This document shows positions 26,322 to 35,675 of a stretch of DNA of 59,211 nt, piece by piece. The translations under genes and the position numbers were made by a program. The notes beneath the pieces are model-generated. The model was not told where the DNA came from, did no database searches, and worked only from the letters and a program-made list of their open reading frames with translations. How positions within the stretch are numbered: position 1 is the stretch's first letter; the number at the start of each line of letters is the position of its first letter. The stretch covers positions 1 to 59,211 of the forward strand of contig JAIYCH010000072.1 in NCBI GenBank assembly GCA_027488135.1. The letters are read 5' to 3'. This DNA is from Saprospiraceae bacterium (lineage in GTDB: Bacteria; Bacteroidota; Bacteroidia; Chitinophagales; Saprospiraceae).

Positions 26322-27881
26322 TTATTGGCTTGCCCAATTTGCTCTATCTAAACTTCTAAAATGAATAGCCTCTGCCAGGTGCTCCAAACCTATTTTTTCA
26401 TCGCCTGACAAATCTGCTAAAGTTCTGGCTACCTTCAATATTCGATCATAAGCCCTTGCCGATAACTGGAGTTTTTCCATTGCTTTTTTGACCAGTAAAT
26501 TTCCCGCACTATCTAAAACACAAATATTCCTGACTTGATTAGCTGGCATTTGCGAATTATTATGTATTTCAGGCATTGAGACATATCTAAGCTGCTGAAT
26601 TTCTCTGGCTCTAATGACCCTTTCACGAATCATTTCACTTGTTTCCGCATGAGATTTGGTAATAGCCAGCTCATCATAAGATACAGGAGTAACTTCAACA
26701 TGTAAATCTATTCTATCCATTAATGGTCCTGATATCTTATTTAAATATTTTTTTACTGCTCCGGCACCACAAACACAATCCTTTTCGGGGTGATTATAAA
26801 ATCCGCACGGGCAAGGATTCATAGAAGCAATAAGCATAAACCCGGCGGGATATTCCACCGTTATTTTAGCGCGTGAAATGGTAACCATATTTTCTTCCAT
26901 CGGTTGCCTAAGAACTTCCAGCACACTTCTGCGGAATTCTGGTAATTCATCTAAGAAAAGTACACCGTTGTGAGCCAAAGAAATTTCCCCTGGCTTCGGA
27001 TTTGAGGTTCCTCCAGTCATTGCCGTATCACTGATGGTATGGTGAGGAGATCGAAATGGTCGGGTATGTACCAGGGCCGTTTCGGGTGATAAAATACCAG
27101 CAACGGAGTGAATTTTTGTCGTCTCCAATGCTTCCGCAAGTGTTAAAGGTGGTAAAATCGTTGGAAGCCGACGCGCCAACATGGTTTTTCCTGCACCTGG
27201 AGGACCAATGAGAATAGCATTATGTCCACCAGCTGCCGCAATTTCAAGGGCACGCTTTATGTGACTTTGACCTTTTACATCAGAAAAATCAACATTATGT
27301 GTTGTTTGATTTCTAAAAAAATCATCGCGAGTGTCCACTTGGGTAGATTTGATATCTAATTCATTCCTTAAATAAGCCACTATTTCCGTTAGATTTTTTA
27401 CTCCTATCACTTCCAGATTGTTAACAATTCCCGCTTCTCTGGCATTGGCTAAAGGCAAAATTAATCCGTAAAAATGCTCCTTTCTTGCCTGTATGGCTAT
27501 GGGAAGTGCGCCTCTCAAAGGTTGTAAAGTGCCATCTAATGATAATTCACCCATTACTAAAAACCGATCTAGTTTTTCCAAAGGTATCTGACCCGAGGAA
27601 GCTAAAATGCCAAGGGCTATGGGAAGATCATAAGATGAACCCTCTTTTCTTAAATCTGCAGGAGCCAGGTTTACAATGGTTTTAACACGAGGCATTTTTA
27701 GACCAGCATTGATAATAGCTGCCTCAATTCGCTGAAAACCCTCCCTTACTGCGTTGTCGGGTAGCCCAACCATATTATAATAGTTCGTTCCAGCAACTGG
27801 CTGTCCCCCACTATTGACCTCCACAGTGATTGTTTTTGCACCAACACCCTGAACGGCACTGGCAAATGTTTTTACCAACAT
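26322..27881 (-). CDS. YifB/ComM-family Mg-chelatase-like AAA+ ATPase
   Basis: 519 residues in the usual three parts: an N-terminal Lon-protease-like S5 domain (about 1-170, SYDLPIALGILASSG), an AAA+ module with Walker A GPPGAGKT at 226-233 and Walker B GVLFLDELPEF, a Cys cluster (NPCPCGFYNHPEKDCVCG) and a C-terminal Mg-chelatase-like lid (LSARAYDRILKVARTLADL). ComM of naturally transformable bacteria is a helicase that drives branch migration during uptake of divergent DNA, so a role in recombination is likely. Convergence of name and role (ComM versus YifB) is not settled by sequence. 191-base gap upstream with no other gene. Confidence 0.92.
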   Translation of the reverse strand: MLVKTFASAVQGVGAKTITVEVNSGGQPVAGTNYYNMVGLPDNAVREGFQRIEAAIINAGLKMPRVKTIVNLAPADLRKEGSSYDLPIALGILASSGQIPLEKLDRFLVMGELSLDGTLQPLRGALPIAIQARKEHFYGLILPLANAREAGIVNNLEVIGVKNLTEIVAYLRNELDIKSTQVDTRDDFFRNQTTHNVDFSDVKGQSHIKRALEIAAAGGHNAILIGPPGAGKTMLARRLPTILPPLTLAEALETTKIHSVAGILSPETALVHTRPFRSPHHTISDTAMTGGTSNPKPGEISLAHNGVLFLDELPEFRRSVLEVLRQPMEENMVTISRAKITVEYPAGFMLIASMNPCPCGFYNHPEKDCVCGAGAVKKYLNKISGPLMDRIDLHVEVTPVSYDELAITKSHAETSEMIRERVIRAREIQQLRYVSMPEIHNNSQMPANQVRNICVLDSAGNLLVKKAMEKLQLSARAYDRILKVARTLADLSGDEKIGLEHLAEAIHFRSLDRANWASQ

Positions 27882-28035
27882 ATTTTACCCATATTTCTAT
27901 GTAAAAAATGAAAGGTAAGCCATTAAAGCCTATATAAATAATAAAAGAGAAAACTACAGTTCAAAGTTGACCTTTAGAATTATAGATAAATATAATTGAT
28001 ATTCAATCATTTAAAAAGAACACATGAAGTTTAAC

Positions 28036-28080
28036 AAGGGTGGAATCTAAGGCTTTTTGTCCTCTAAAAGCCCTACCCTT
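28036..28080 (-). terminator. Two-part hairpin at the end of the DUF4290-DUF4286 operon
   Basis: The inner stem GGCTTTT/AAAAGCC (28051-28057 with 28066-28072) and the outer stem AAGGGT/ACCCTT (28036-28041 with 28075-28080) overlap the stop codon. There is no clear T-run after it on the minus strand, so it may be an mRNA 3'-end stabiliser rather than a strong terminator. Confidence 0.45.
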
Positions 28081-28384
28081 CTAAGTGTATTTCAAGAAGG
28101 GAACTAAAAGTAAGGACATCTTCACCGAACAGGGACATTTGCTGTTCAAAAAATGCAGCCATGTTACCGTCTCTGTATTGCAGAAAAGTTTCCCAACTTT
28201 CACATTTAAATTGCAACGCATAGGTTTGTGCATCTACATTTTCCTCCCCTAAAAGAGCACAAAATCTAAAACTGGAAAATAAACCTAATGCCATGATAGA
28301 AGGAATATTTTGCTCTAAAACCCAACTTTTCCAAGCGTCGAAAACAGTATTTTCGACTCTATAGGTAATATTATACAAGTACAT
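28073..28384 (-). CDS. DUF4286-family protein
   Basis: A 103-residue protein with no signal peptide. The N-terminal MYLYNITYRVENTVFDAWKSWV and the C-terminal FGEDVLTFSSLLEI match the DUF4286 family, small soluble proteins widespread in Bacteroidota with a ferredoxin-like/dimeric alpha-beta barrel appearance and no known function. The start is 3 bases after the DUF4290 stop, so the two genes are one operon. Confidence 0.8.
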   Translation of the reverse strand: MYLYNITYRVENTVFDAWKSWVLEQNIPSIMALGLFSSFRFCALLGEENVDAQTYALQFKCESWETFLQYRDGNMAAFFEQQMSLFGEDVLTFSSLLEIHLEG

Positions 28385-28387
28385 TTA

Positions 28388-29125
28388 TTAGATATTAGGT
28401 TTTCGCTTTCCCGGTGCTACCGGATTTCCAAAGCGCGGTCTTGATTTATTTTTATTGGCATTTTGTGGATAATTTGACCTGTTACGACCATAATCGTTAC
28501 TTCCATAAGATTTCCCCATAGGTCGTCTTCTGGCATTTGAATTATTTGAAGGTTGACCAAAAGTATCAATGGAAGAACCGTCTTCAACATAAAGTATCCC
28601 CTTCGAAATAGTCGCTAAATCATTTTTTATGGATTCGTCACTCACATAGTTCTCCCTATTCCACGTTTTGTATGCCAATTTCATATAAGAGGCAATCGTA
28701 TTTATCATCCCTACTTTTTTAGGACCTTCAGGCATTTCTTTTGCCTTCTTTATGAGCAACTGAATATGATGACCATAATGCCTATAGTTATTTTCAATCA
28801 CTGGATAGGCCACTTCTTCCGGATATTCCCTTTTATCCTCCTCCGTAAATACCACACCATCGGGAGGCGTTATTTTAAGCTTAAAACCTGAAATACGATA
28901 AGCATGTTTCCACAACTTACTCCTAAAATCCTCCACATTTCTGCACTGAGGATTAATGACAATCATAAGGTCTATTATTTTATCAACATATTTCCTCTGT
29001 TTGTCTAAATCCTCTATTTCAACCACATGCGCTAACATTTTTTGAATATTCCTTCCATATTCAGCAATGTTTATATCTACTCTCTGAGAATTATATTCGA
29101 TTTCCGGTAAATTCACTTTATTCAT
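28388..29125 (-). CDS. DUF4290-family protein
   Basis: 245 residues. The N-terminal two thirds are helical and carry the family-typical EYGRNIQKM and VIENNYRHYGHHIQLLIKKA segments. The last 60 residues are low-complexity and basic (RRRPMGKSYGSNDYGRNRS), ending in NPVAPGKRKPN, suggesting a nucleic-acid-binding tail (inference). DUF4290 is found almost only in Bacteroidota and has no assigned function. First gene of a two-gene operon with DUF4286. The upstream gap to the metalloprotease (29126-29198) contains only a near match to the promoter element (TACCTTTA). Confidence 0.8.
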   Translation of the reverse strand: MNKVNLPEIEYNSQRVDINIAEYGRNIQKMLAHVVEIEDLDKQRKYVDKIIDLMIVINPQCRNVEDFRSKLWKHAYRISGFKLKITPPDGVVFTEEDKREYPEEVAYPVIENNYRHYGHHIQLLIKKAKEMPEGPKKVGMINTIASYMKLAYKTWNRENYVSDESIKNDLATISKGILYVEDGSSIDTFGQPSNNSNARRRPMGKSYGSNDYGRNRSNYPQNANKNKSRPRFGNPVAPGKRKPNI

Positions 29126-29198
29126 TTTGCTGAATTGCAGCGGTTAAACAATAAAATTATTGTAAAGGTACGTAGTATAAAGTTTTCTTACTGTTTAG

Positions 29199-32100
29199 TT
29201 ATCGAATTATTTGCAATTTTTTAAATCCACGGATATTTTTTCCTTCAAATTTCAATAAATAACTGCCCGTTGGGAAATTATTTACTGGAATATTTAGTGC
29301 TTCATCCTTTTTTAGCCCTTTAGAAAAAGTCCACTGCTGTAGTGATTTTCCATCAGCGTTCCAAAGGCTTAGGATAATCTCCCCTTTTACCTCTTCATTG
29401 GCTATTACCCTACAGAAATCACTGACTGGATTAGGGAAAATATCCAAACTTTCGAGTCCTATTTCTTTATCAAATGGAAATACAGAGGTACTGGCAATAC
29501 TTTTAATATGACCAATTTGCAAGTCATCTTTGCGATATTTCCCAACCGCATCGTCCTCCCAATTTATAATAAGTGGGTAAACCTTGTTTTCAGATTTTCT
29601 CCAAAGTTTTATACGAATATTTTCATTTTCAAAAAAACCATTTCTTCCCGAGCTATTTTGGTTATTTCCCCATGCAATGATTGCCAGATTACTTGTATCT
29701 ACCTTTGAGGCACCGAAAAGCAAGGTATCATTTGCAAAAAGCCCTATTTCATCTCCTTTTTTTAAATATTGGGAGGAATACCTGATAGCTATAGTACTAT
29801 TATTTCCCGTATTGATAATATTCCTCAGTTTGTAATACTCTAAGGTATCAAGCAGTGCATTGTGTTGAATTCCGGGAGGCATCATACCTGAAACATAATC
29901 ATCTGGGTAAGTAAACAGAACTTCCTTTTTTGCTTGAATAAAATACCCTTGTCCAGGATTTAATTGTTGCAAACGATTAATACCTAAATCAGGAATAAAA
30001 ACCTTACCCTCATTATCCTTTATCAATTTAATCTCATTGATTACTGGCTTCAAAACTTCTGTGACCGACCTGGATAAAAAACTATAAAAAGGAATTATTT
30101 GAGATCCCTTTTGAATCAATATTGGGTAAAATGTTGGTTTAACCACTGAACCTTGTAAAGTTAGAATACCCGCAGATTCCGTGAATACTTTATATCCTTT
30201 TTTGATATCAAAAGCGGGATAAATTGTATTCTTTTTATCTACGATATAAGTATTTCCCTCCTCATTCTCAATAGATTTTATGTAGGGAAATTTAGACCAA
30301 TCCACTATAAAATCAAAAGCCTTCAATTCAGGTATAACATAACTTGAAATAGTGTTCCATCCCGGATTTAAATAAATATTAATTTTGGCGGGTGTAAGGG
30401 TAAACATGGACTCCACCGCACTCACACCACCTGGCAAAAATGAGTTTGTTGCTGTCACCACACCAAAAGAGCCAACAGGTGAAAATTGACACAGGACATC
30501 AATATCCTGTGCACTATTGATTGGCCTAATCTTAAATCTAAGAGGTGAACCAGTTACATAACCTTCCATTTCAGGAGTACCAGGGTTATCCCCGTATATA
30601 GTAATTACCGTATTTTCATCGCGCCAAACAGCGTAACCAGCGCAAGTTAGCTGATTACCCCTTTCAACAAACAAACCGATTAAATCCCCAGGAACTATTT
30701 TAATATTGGAGCCAAAATTAAAGGATGAATTTTTATAAATAAGCATTTGATGAAAGGCATTCGTCGGTTTTACTTTCCAGTTTTCTGGTAAATTAACCTG
30801 TTTCGAATCTTGAATTATCTCCAATGAGTCAGTAAGATTTTCAGCTTTCCAAACCAATTTTCCTGTGCGACTTAAATAATTCGGATTAGATTCGAATTTA
30901 ATTTTGATGGTATTCTCTCTCAACAGATAACTAGAATCTGAAGTTGGCAGAATCTCTCTGACCCAATCTGGCTTTATTTTTAATTGCCATGGAATATTGC
31001 TAATTAATTTTATTGACATTTGATTACCTGTATCTGAAATGGAAATAATTTTAGTAGCCAAATTTAACAAAGGCAAACTGGCCTTCTGAAAAATTTTAAT
31101 TTCTGCCTGAACTGTTTCATCAACCGATCGAATCAAAATATTACCTTTCCTATACAATCCATTAGGATTGACATCTGCCGAGACCTTGATCGAATCACTT
31201 GCAAAACCCATATTTTTGTCAACTTGCACCCAGGTTGGTTTAGATATAACTTTCCAATCTACATTACCTTTAATATAAGTAAATTGATGGGCTGCCATTG
31301 AAGTAAAATGTAAGGAATCTGATTGGACAAACAGTTCTCCTTTTTTGGGAGCTTGTTTGATCAAAATCAACTTACTCAAGGTATCTCCACTGGCAGCGTA
31401 AACCCGAATGGTGTCAATCCTGGCTTCTTTCCGTATGTTTTCTAACATAGAAATACTTAACCTATCGTTTTCCAATCCTAATGGATTATTTACCTGAATC
31501 CAAAAAGCATTTGTTTTTGCGCGCCAGTAAATATTTGATTTTACGGCGATAAGTTTATTCTGAGCATTGTCTGATACCTCATATTCTAAGGTATCAATAG
31601 CTAAAGAAGGCTTCGCCGGATCCTGGGAAAGAAAAATGGCCTTCGTTTTAACAGAACCTCTTAAAGTATAGGTATAATTAAATTGTCTTCTAACTCCTGT
31701 ATTGTTGCTAACAAATAAAGAAACATTTAATCCAGTAGGTGTAGCGGCCCAGCTCGGATAAGTAGTAGATACCCAGGAAGGTTTTTTAGTAACATCCCAC
31801 CCTGTAGATGCTCTGACATTTGCTCTTAAAGTAGTATAGGAGTTTTTTAAAAAAGCAGTATCCGGAGAAATGAAAATGCTATCCCTGTTTTTCTTCACAT
31901 TAATCCCATAATCTTCAACCTCTAATACTTCCGGAGATATTTCGCAGGAATTATTATCAGACTTATCGGAGGTCAGCATTAAACGCATGCGAGTTAAACC
32001 AAAGGGCATATCTTCAGGAATGGTAATATTTTTAAATACCCCTGTTACTGAGGTAAATTTTGGAATCACTGCATTATAAATCTGCTCTAAAGTATCATTA

Positions 32101-34163
32101 AAGTCTTTATCTCCATTAAAATCAATGAACAACTGCCAACGATATAAATCTGTTTTGGAAAGAGAATTATGTTTGCTTGCAAATTTGAAATAATGAATTC
32201 TACCTTCTTCTACATTACCAATAACATCCATTTTATTGGCATATCCAAGATTTTGGCCGGAGGTAAACGATTTATCGCTGATGGTAACTGATTCAATCCA
32301 GTCTGATTTTCCCGAACCATAAGAATAACAATAAGAATCATCACACCCTTCTGTTTTAAAATTAATTTCCGTTGAAAGGGGACTTTTTATATTGGCACAA
32401 ATGGCACTAATCTGTACACCAAAAGTACTACATGGATGCAAATTTGAGATATCAAAAGAGGTTCCCTGTATAGAATCTACGGTTATCCAAACTGAATCTT
32501 TTAGATTTTTATACCTTAGTTGGTAGAAATTCGTTCCTCTGATTGGATTCCAGGCAATTTTTGCCCAGGTATAATCTTTACTCGTAATTCTTAATCCGGT
32601 GGGAGCTGTACACTCAGAGAGAGGAATAGCATTTTGTTTCATTGAAAGGTCGTATGTCTTGGTACCCGTAGCAGAAATACTAAAATTTACAGCGCGCGGA
32701 AAAAACGTGATATTTGAATCACAACTAAAGGTGAGATCCATATTTCCAAAAGATCTGTTGGTAGGGAATTTTAACCAGGATGGATTATTATTAACATTCC
32801 AAACGGTATTAGAAGTTATTTTAATGGTATTGGCACCACCTTCTTTTTCAAAGGAAAAATCGAGTGGTTTTACCTCTAACATTGGAATTATTTTGAGTCC
32901 TTTCACCTCTTTTTTATTCGAAAAGGTACCTGATGTTCTAACCTCCTGTTCCGATGACCCACAATTTTCCTCGTATAATAACTCTACGTAATAATCGCCT
33001 GTGGCTAAACTAATACCACCACTTGAGATGATTTGTTTAGCTGAAAATGATTTATCCGGCATTAAGGTTTCCGTTGGATCTAAGGTAACCTTCGTCATTA
33101 ATTGCCCTCCTGATTTAAACAGTTTTAATACAATACATCCGTTAAAATCAGCATTGCCTATATTGGTAAAATTAGTACTGACAGAAAAACCGTCATCGCT
33201 AATGATGGGGACAGGATCTACATTTATATCGGAAGCCATAGCTAAAATAGGCGCTGGAACAACGACAACGCCACCACCTCCACCACCGCCAGTACCCCCT
33301 CCACCTGTAGAACCCCCTCCGGTGGAACCGCCACCACCTTTAGCACAGGCAACGGTAGGGTAAATAGTATTCAAAGCAGCAACATCACCCCCACTTAATC
33401 CACCTCGCTGGCCTATGGAAGTGCCTGCAGCAGCAGGAGGCGATTTCACACTAATAGTAGGCAAACCGTTTGAAGAAAAGGCATAAGCACCATAATGCAT
33501 AATGGATCCATAATCGTAAGCACCTGATTCTATACCAATACCCCCGTATTTATCAAAATTACTCCCATATCCCGATTGAATATTTGCAGTATTTACGGTT
33601 ACATAACTATCTCTGTCATTTCTGGACTGCTCATGCCACATACCTGCTGCGTGACATATTTCGTGAACTGCTGCGCCAAATCCGCAAGCACTATGAACAT
33701 TTATTGCTTGAGCTCCGCCTATTTGACCTACATAAGACCAGCAGGCAAAATCTGTATCCTGAAAAACAAGGTAATCTGATTGTGTAGTTCTTGGGACTAA
33801 ACAAATATTAGTACTCGCATTCACATGATCTATGGCGCTGGTGATGATTCCTGCACTCGCTAAGCCCGGGGGAATCGTGTAGTAAATAATACCCCCGGTC
33901 CATGCCCAAGAAGAAAAAGGAATAATTCCACCCTTTTCCAGTCGTCGCAGAATATACTCTTCCTCTGAAAATAGCACAATATCCTCACCGACAAATACCT
34001 TTCCATCTCTTATATTAACCGTTAATTCTGTCGGGGTGTCCCTGTTCTCAAATAAAATTTTTGCTTTTTCAAATCTTCCTCTTGTATTTTGAGCAGTTAC
34101 ATTAACTGTTATGCTCAGTAAAAAGCATAAAATTAGGGAGAAACGTAAAATATTTGTTTTCAT
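29199..34163 (-). CDS. Giant secreted astacin-like (M12A) zinc metalloprotease with BACON-like repeats and T9SS tag
   Basis: 1654 residues from ATG 34163 (an upstream in-frame ATG at 34187 would place 8 residues before the signal peptide). Signal peptide to about residue 25. Astacin domain about 85-280: His167, Glu168, His171 and His177 form HExxHxxGxxH, followed by EQSR and the Met-turn SIMHY (Met222, Tyr224). Then a Gly-rich linker, a CARDB-like domain, a first BACON-like sandwich, a fibronectin III domain (PTGLRITSKDYTWAKIAW), a GEVED domain, and four further BACON-like repeats, each with an NIxWxxxxxxxWV-like core. The last 80 residues (IFPNPVSDF, LWNADGKSLQQW, FPTGSYLLKF) form a type A T9SS sorting domain. 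It probably digests or binds host or matrix polymers at the surface (inference). Confidence 0.88.
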   Translation of the reverse strand: MKTNILRFSLILCFLLSITVNVTAQNTRGRFEKAKILFENRDTPTELTVNIRDGKVFVGEDIVLFSEEEYILRRLEKGGIIPFSSWAWTGGIIYYTIPPGLASAGIITSAIDHVNASTNICLVPRTTQSDYLVFQDTDFACWSYVGQIGGAQAINVHSACGFGAAVHEICHAAGMWHEQSRNDRDSYVTVNTANIQSGYGSNFDKYGGIGIESGAYDYGSIMHYGAYAFSSNGLPTISVKSPPAAAGTSIGQRGGLSGGDVAALNTIYPTVACAKGGGGSTGGGSTGGGGTGGGGGGGVVVVPAPILAMASDINVDPVPIISDDGFSVSTNFTNIGNADFNGCIVLKLFKSGGQLMTKVTLDPTETLMPDKSFSAKQIISSGGISLATGDYYVELLYEENCGSSEQEVRTSGTFSNKKEVKGLKIIPMLEVKPLDFSFEKEGGANTIKITSNTVWNVNNNPSWLKFPTNRSFGNMDLTFSCDSNITFFPRAVNFSISATGTKTYDLSMKQNAIPLSECTAPTGLRITSKDYTWAKIAWNPIRGTNFYQLRYKNLKDSVWITVDSIQGTSFDISNLHPCSTFGVQISAICANIKSPLSTEINFKTEGCDDSYCYSYGSGKSDWIESVTISDKSFTSGQNLGYANKMDVIGNVEEGRIHYFKFASKHNSLSKTDLYRWQLFIDFNGDKDFNDTLEQIYNAVIPKFTSVTGVFKNITIPEDMPFGLTRMRLMLTSDKSDNNSCEISPEVLEVEDYGINVKKNRDSIFISPDTAFLKNSYTTLRANVRASTGWDVTKKPSWVSTTYPSWAATPTGLNVSLFVSNNTGVRRQFNYTYTLRGSVKTKAIFLSQDPAKPSLAIDTLEYEVSDNAQNKLIAVKSNIYWRAKTNAFWIQVNNPLGLENDRLSISMLENIRKEARIDTIRVYAASGDTLSKLILIKQAPKKGELFVQSDSLHFTSMAAHQFTYIKGNVDWKVISKPTWVQVDKNMGFASDSIKVSADVNPNGLYRKGNILIRSVDETVQAEIKIFQKASLPLLNLATKIISISDTGNQMSIKLISNIPWQLKIKPDWVREILPTSDSSYLLRENTIKIKFESNPNYLSRTGKLVWKAENLTDSLEIIQDSKQVNLPENWKVKPTNAFHQMLIYKNSSFNFGSNIKIVPGDLIGLFVERGNQLTCAGYAVWRDENTVITIYGDNPGTPEMEGYVTGSPLRFKIRPINSAQDIDVLCQFSPVGSFGVVTATNSFLPGGVSAVESMFTLTPAKINIYLNPGWNTISSYVIPELKAFDFIVDWSKFPYIKSIENEEGNTYIVDKKNTIYPAFDIKKGYKVFTESAGILTLQGSVVKPTFYPILIQKGSQIIPFYSFLSRSVTEVLKPVINEIKLIKDNEGKVFIPDLGINRLQQLNPGQGYFIQAKKEVLFTYPDDYVSGMMPPGIQHNALLDTLEYYKLRNIINTGNNSTIAIRYSSQYLKKGDEIGLFANDTLLFGASKVDTSNLAIIAWGNNQNSSGRNGFFENENIRIKLWRKSENKVYPLIINWEDDAVGKYRKDDLQIGHIKSIASTSVFPFDKEIGLESLDIFPNPVSDFCRVIANEEVKGEIILSLWNADGKSLQQWTFSKGLKKDEALNIPVNNFPTGSYLLKFEGKNIRGFKKLQIIR

Positions 34164-34196
34164 ACTAGAGAGGTTGCAATGATACATTTAGAAGTC

Positions 34197-34204
34197 CAAA
34201 GGTA
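34197..34204 (-). promoter_or_regulatory. TAnnTTTG element in front of the metalloprotease gene
   Basis: TACCTTTG on the minus strand. Transcription from it would start near 34190, giving a leader of about 27 bases to ATG 34163. No TTG lies at 17-23 bases, so confidence is limited. Confidence 0.4.
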
Positions 34205-34324
34205 TATGTCTTTTACCTGAAAATTTGTACCCACCTCAATTTAACTATTTTTTATTACTTAATAATAAATAATAAAAGGTGATGTCCCTGTTTTTTGAAA
34301 AACCGAGGAGTTTAATAATCCTGT

Positions 34325-34332
34325 TATCTTTG
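34325..34332 (+). promoter_or_regulatory. TAnnTTTG element in front of the LolC/E-type permease gene
   Basis: TATCTTTG, ending 19 bases before ATG 34352. The nearest TTTG upstream is 27 bases away (34294-34297), slightly beyond the usual spacing. Confidence 0.4.
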
Positions 34333-34351
34333 TTTTCTAATTATTTCATCC

Positions 34352-35569
34352 ATGAATCTTCCATTTAAAATAGCCCTTCGATATTTGGTAGCAAAAAAAT
34401 CAACCCAAGTAATACAGCTTATTACAGGAATTTCCATTTTGGGTCTGACGGTGGGCACGGCTGCTTTGGTATTGGTTCTTTCAGTTTTCAATGGTTTTGA
34501 GGACCTTATAATGGGTATGTATGTAAAATTTAATCCTGATATTAAAATTACTCCCGTCTCTGGAAAATTTTTTAATGCTGACGCATCGCTGGTTTACAAA
34601 ATTTCAAAAATACCAGGCGTAGAAGCCATTTCGGAGACATTAGAAGAAATTGCCTTTTTCACCTACCAGGATAAGCAAGATTTTGGAATGGTAAAGGGCG
34701 TTGACACCCTGTTTAGCGCTGTATCTAATATCGACTCCTGCATTAAGGAAGGTGTTTATTTGCCCAATCGTTCATTGTCATTTAACGCTCTCATCGGACT
34801 AGGCATAAGAAATAAACTGGGTATTGATTTAGAAGATCCTTTTGCGTCACTAACTGTTTATATGCCTAAAAACAAGGAAAATACACCTTTTGAAAATCCC
34901 TTCCGAAGTAGAAATCTTCAACCTGTTGGCACTTTTATGATTCAACAAGAGTATGATAATCAATATATTATAACTACTCTTAATGTTGCAAGAGAACTTA
35001 TGGGAAACGCTAACTTACTTTCTGCATGGGAAATAAAGGTATCCAAGAATTACTCTGTAAAAAAGGTCGTTTCTGAGATACAATCTATTGTAAAGGACCG
35101 ATTTTATGTGAAGGATTATTATGCACAGGAGGAAGGATTTATCAAACTGATGCGTCTTGAAAAATGGCTCAGTTTCGCCATTGTAGGATTTATGCTCCTT
35201 CTGGTCGCATTTAATCTGATTGGTGCCCTATGGATGATTGTTTTAGACAAAAAAAGGGACATCTCTATTCTTAAATCTGTTGGTTCCACAGATGTGGATA
35301 TTCGAAATCTGTTTTTATACGAAGGCCTGTTTTTAACTGGTATAGGCTTAATTTCCGGTGTTTTTCTTGCTTTGTTCATCTTTTTTTTACAAAAAACATT
35401 TCATCTGGTAGCCATTCCCGGATCCTTCGTAGTTGATTCATATCCAATTAGTCTTCGTTGGGAAGATTTCATTACGGTAGCGATAACCGTTTTATTTATT
35501 GGTTTGCTCGCATCCATTCCCGCTGCTTTGAGAGCAATGCGCATTTCTACCCACGAAAAAATAGTATGA
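34352..35569 (+). CDS. ABC transporter permease, LolC/LolE (FtsX) type
   Basis: 405 residues. The start MNLPFKIALRYLVAKKSTQVIQLITGISILGL is typical of lipoprotein-releasing permeases. There is one membrane segment at about 22-45, a periplasmic MacB-like domain (about 50-265), and three more segments at about 275-297, 325-347 and 370-392. LolCE with the ATPase LolD extracts outer-membrane lipoproteins from the inner membrane. The lolD gene is not adjacent, as is common in this phylum. Single gene between divergent metalloprotease and convergent SusD; a strong hairpin follows. Confidence 0.85.
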   Translation: MNLPFKIALRYLVAKKSTQVIQLITGISILGLTVGTAALVLVLSVFNGFEDLIMGMYVKFNPDIKITPVSGKFFNADASLVYKISKIPGVEAISETLEEIAFFTYQDKQDFGMVKGVDTLFSAVSNIDSCIKEGVYLPNRSLSFNALIGLGIRNKLGIDLEDPFASLTVYMPKNKENTPFENPFRSRNLQPVGTFMIQQEYDNQYIITTLNVARELMGNANLLSAWEIKVSKNYSVKKVVSEIQSIVKDRFYVKDYYAQEEGFIKLMRLEKWLSFAIVGFMLLLVAFNLIGALWMIVLDKKRDISILKSVGSTDVDIRNLFLYEGLFLTGIGLISGVFLALFIFFLQKTFHLVAIPGSFVVDSYPISLRWEDFITVAITVLFIGLLASIPAALRAMRISTHEKIV

Positions 35570-35607
35570 TTTACCTCTCTGGAAAATGTATATTTAATTA
35601 ATAAAAA

Positions 35608-35643
35608 AGCCTCTTCCGAATATAAAAATATTCAGAAGAGGCT
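35608..35643. terminator. Strong bidirectional terminator between the permease and susD
   Basis: A 9-bp stem AGCCTCTTC/GAAGAGGCT, one mismatch, then GAATA/TATTC around a six-base loop. On the minus strand it is followed by TTTTT, so it is the terminator of the SusCD operon; on the plus strand it can also end the permease transcript. Confidence 0.85.
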
Positions 35644-35675
35644 ATTTATAATCTAATTACTTAAAAAATAAAAGA

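Noticed and set aside
32599-33363. Two plus-strand open frames (130 and 120 codons), one rich in Pro, opposite the metalloprotease gene.
   Set aside because: They are the complement of the Gly-rich linker and neighbouring domains of a well-supported gene; no start signal or family resemblance.
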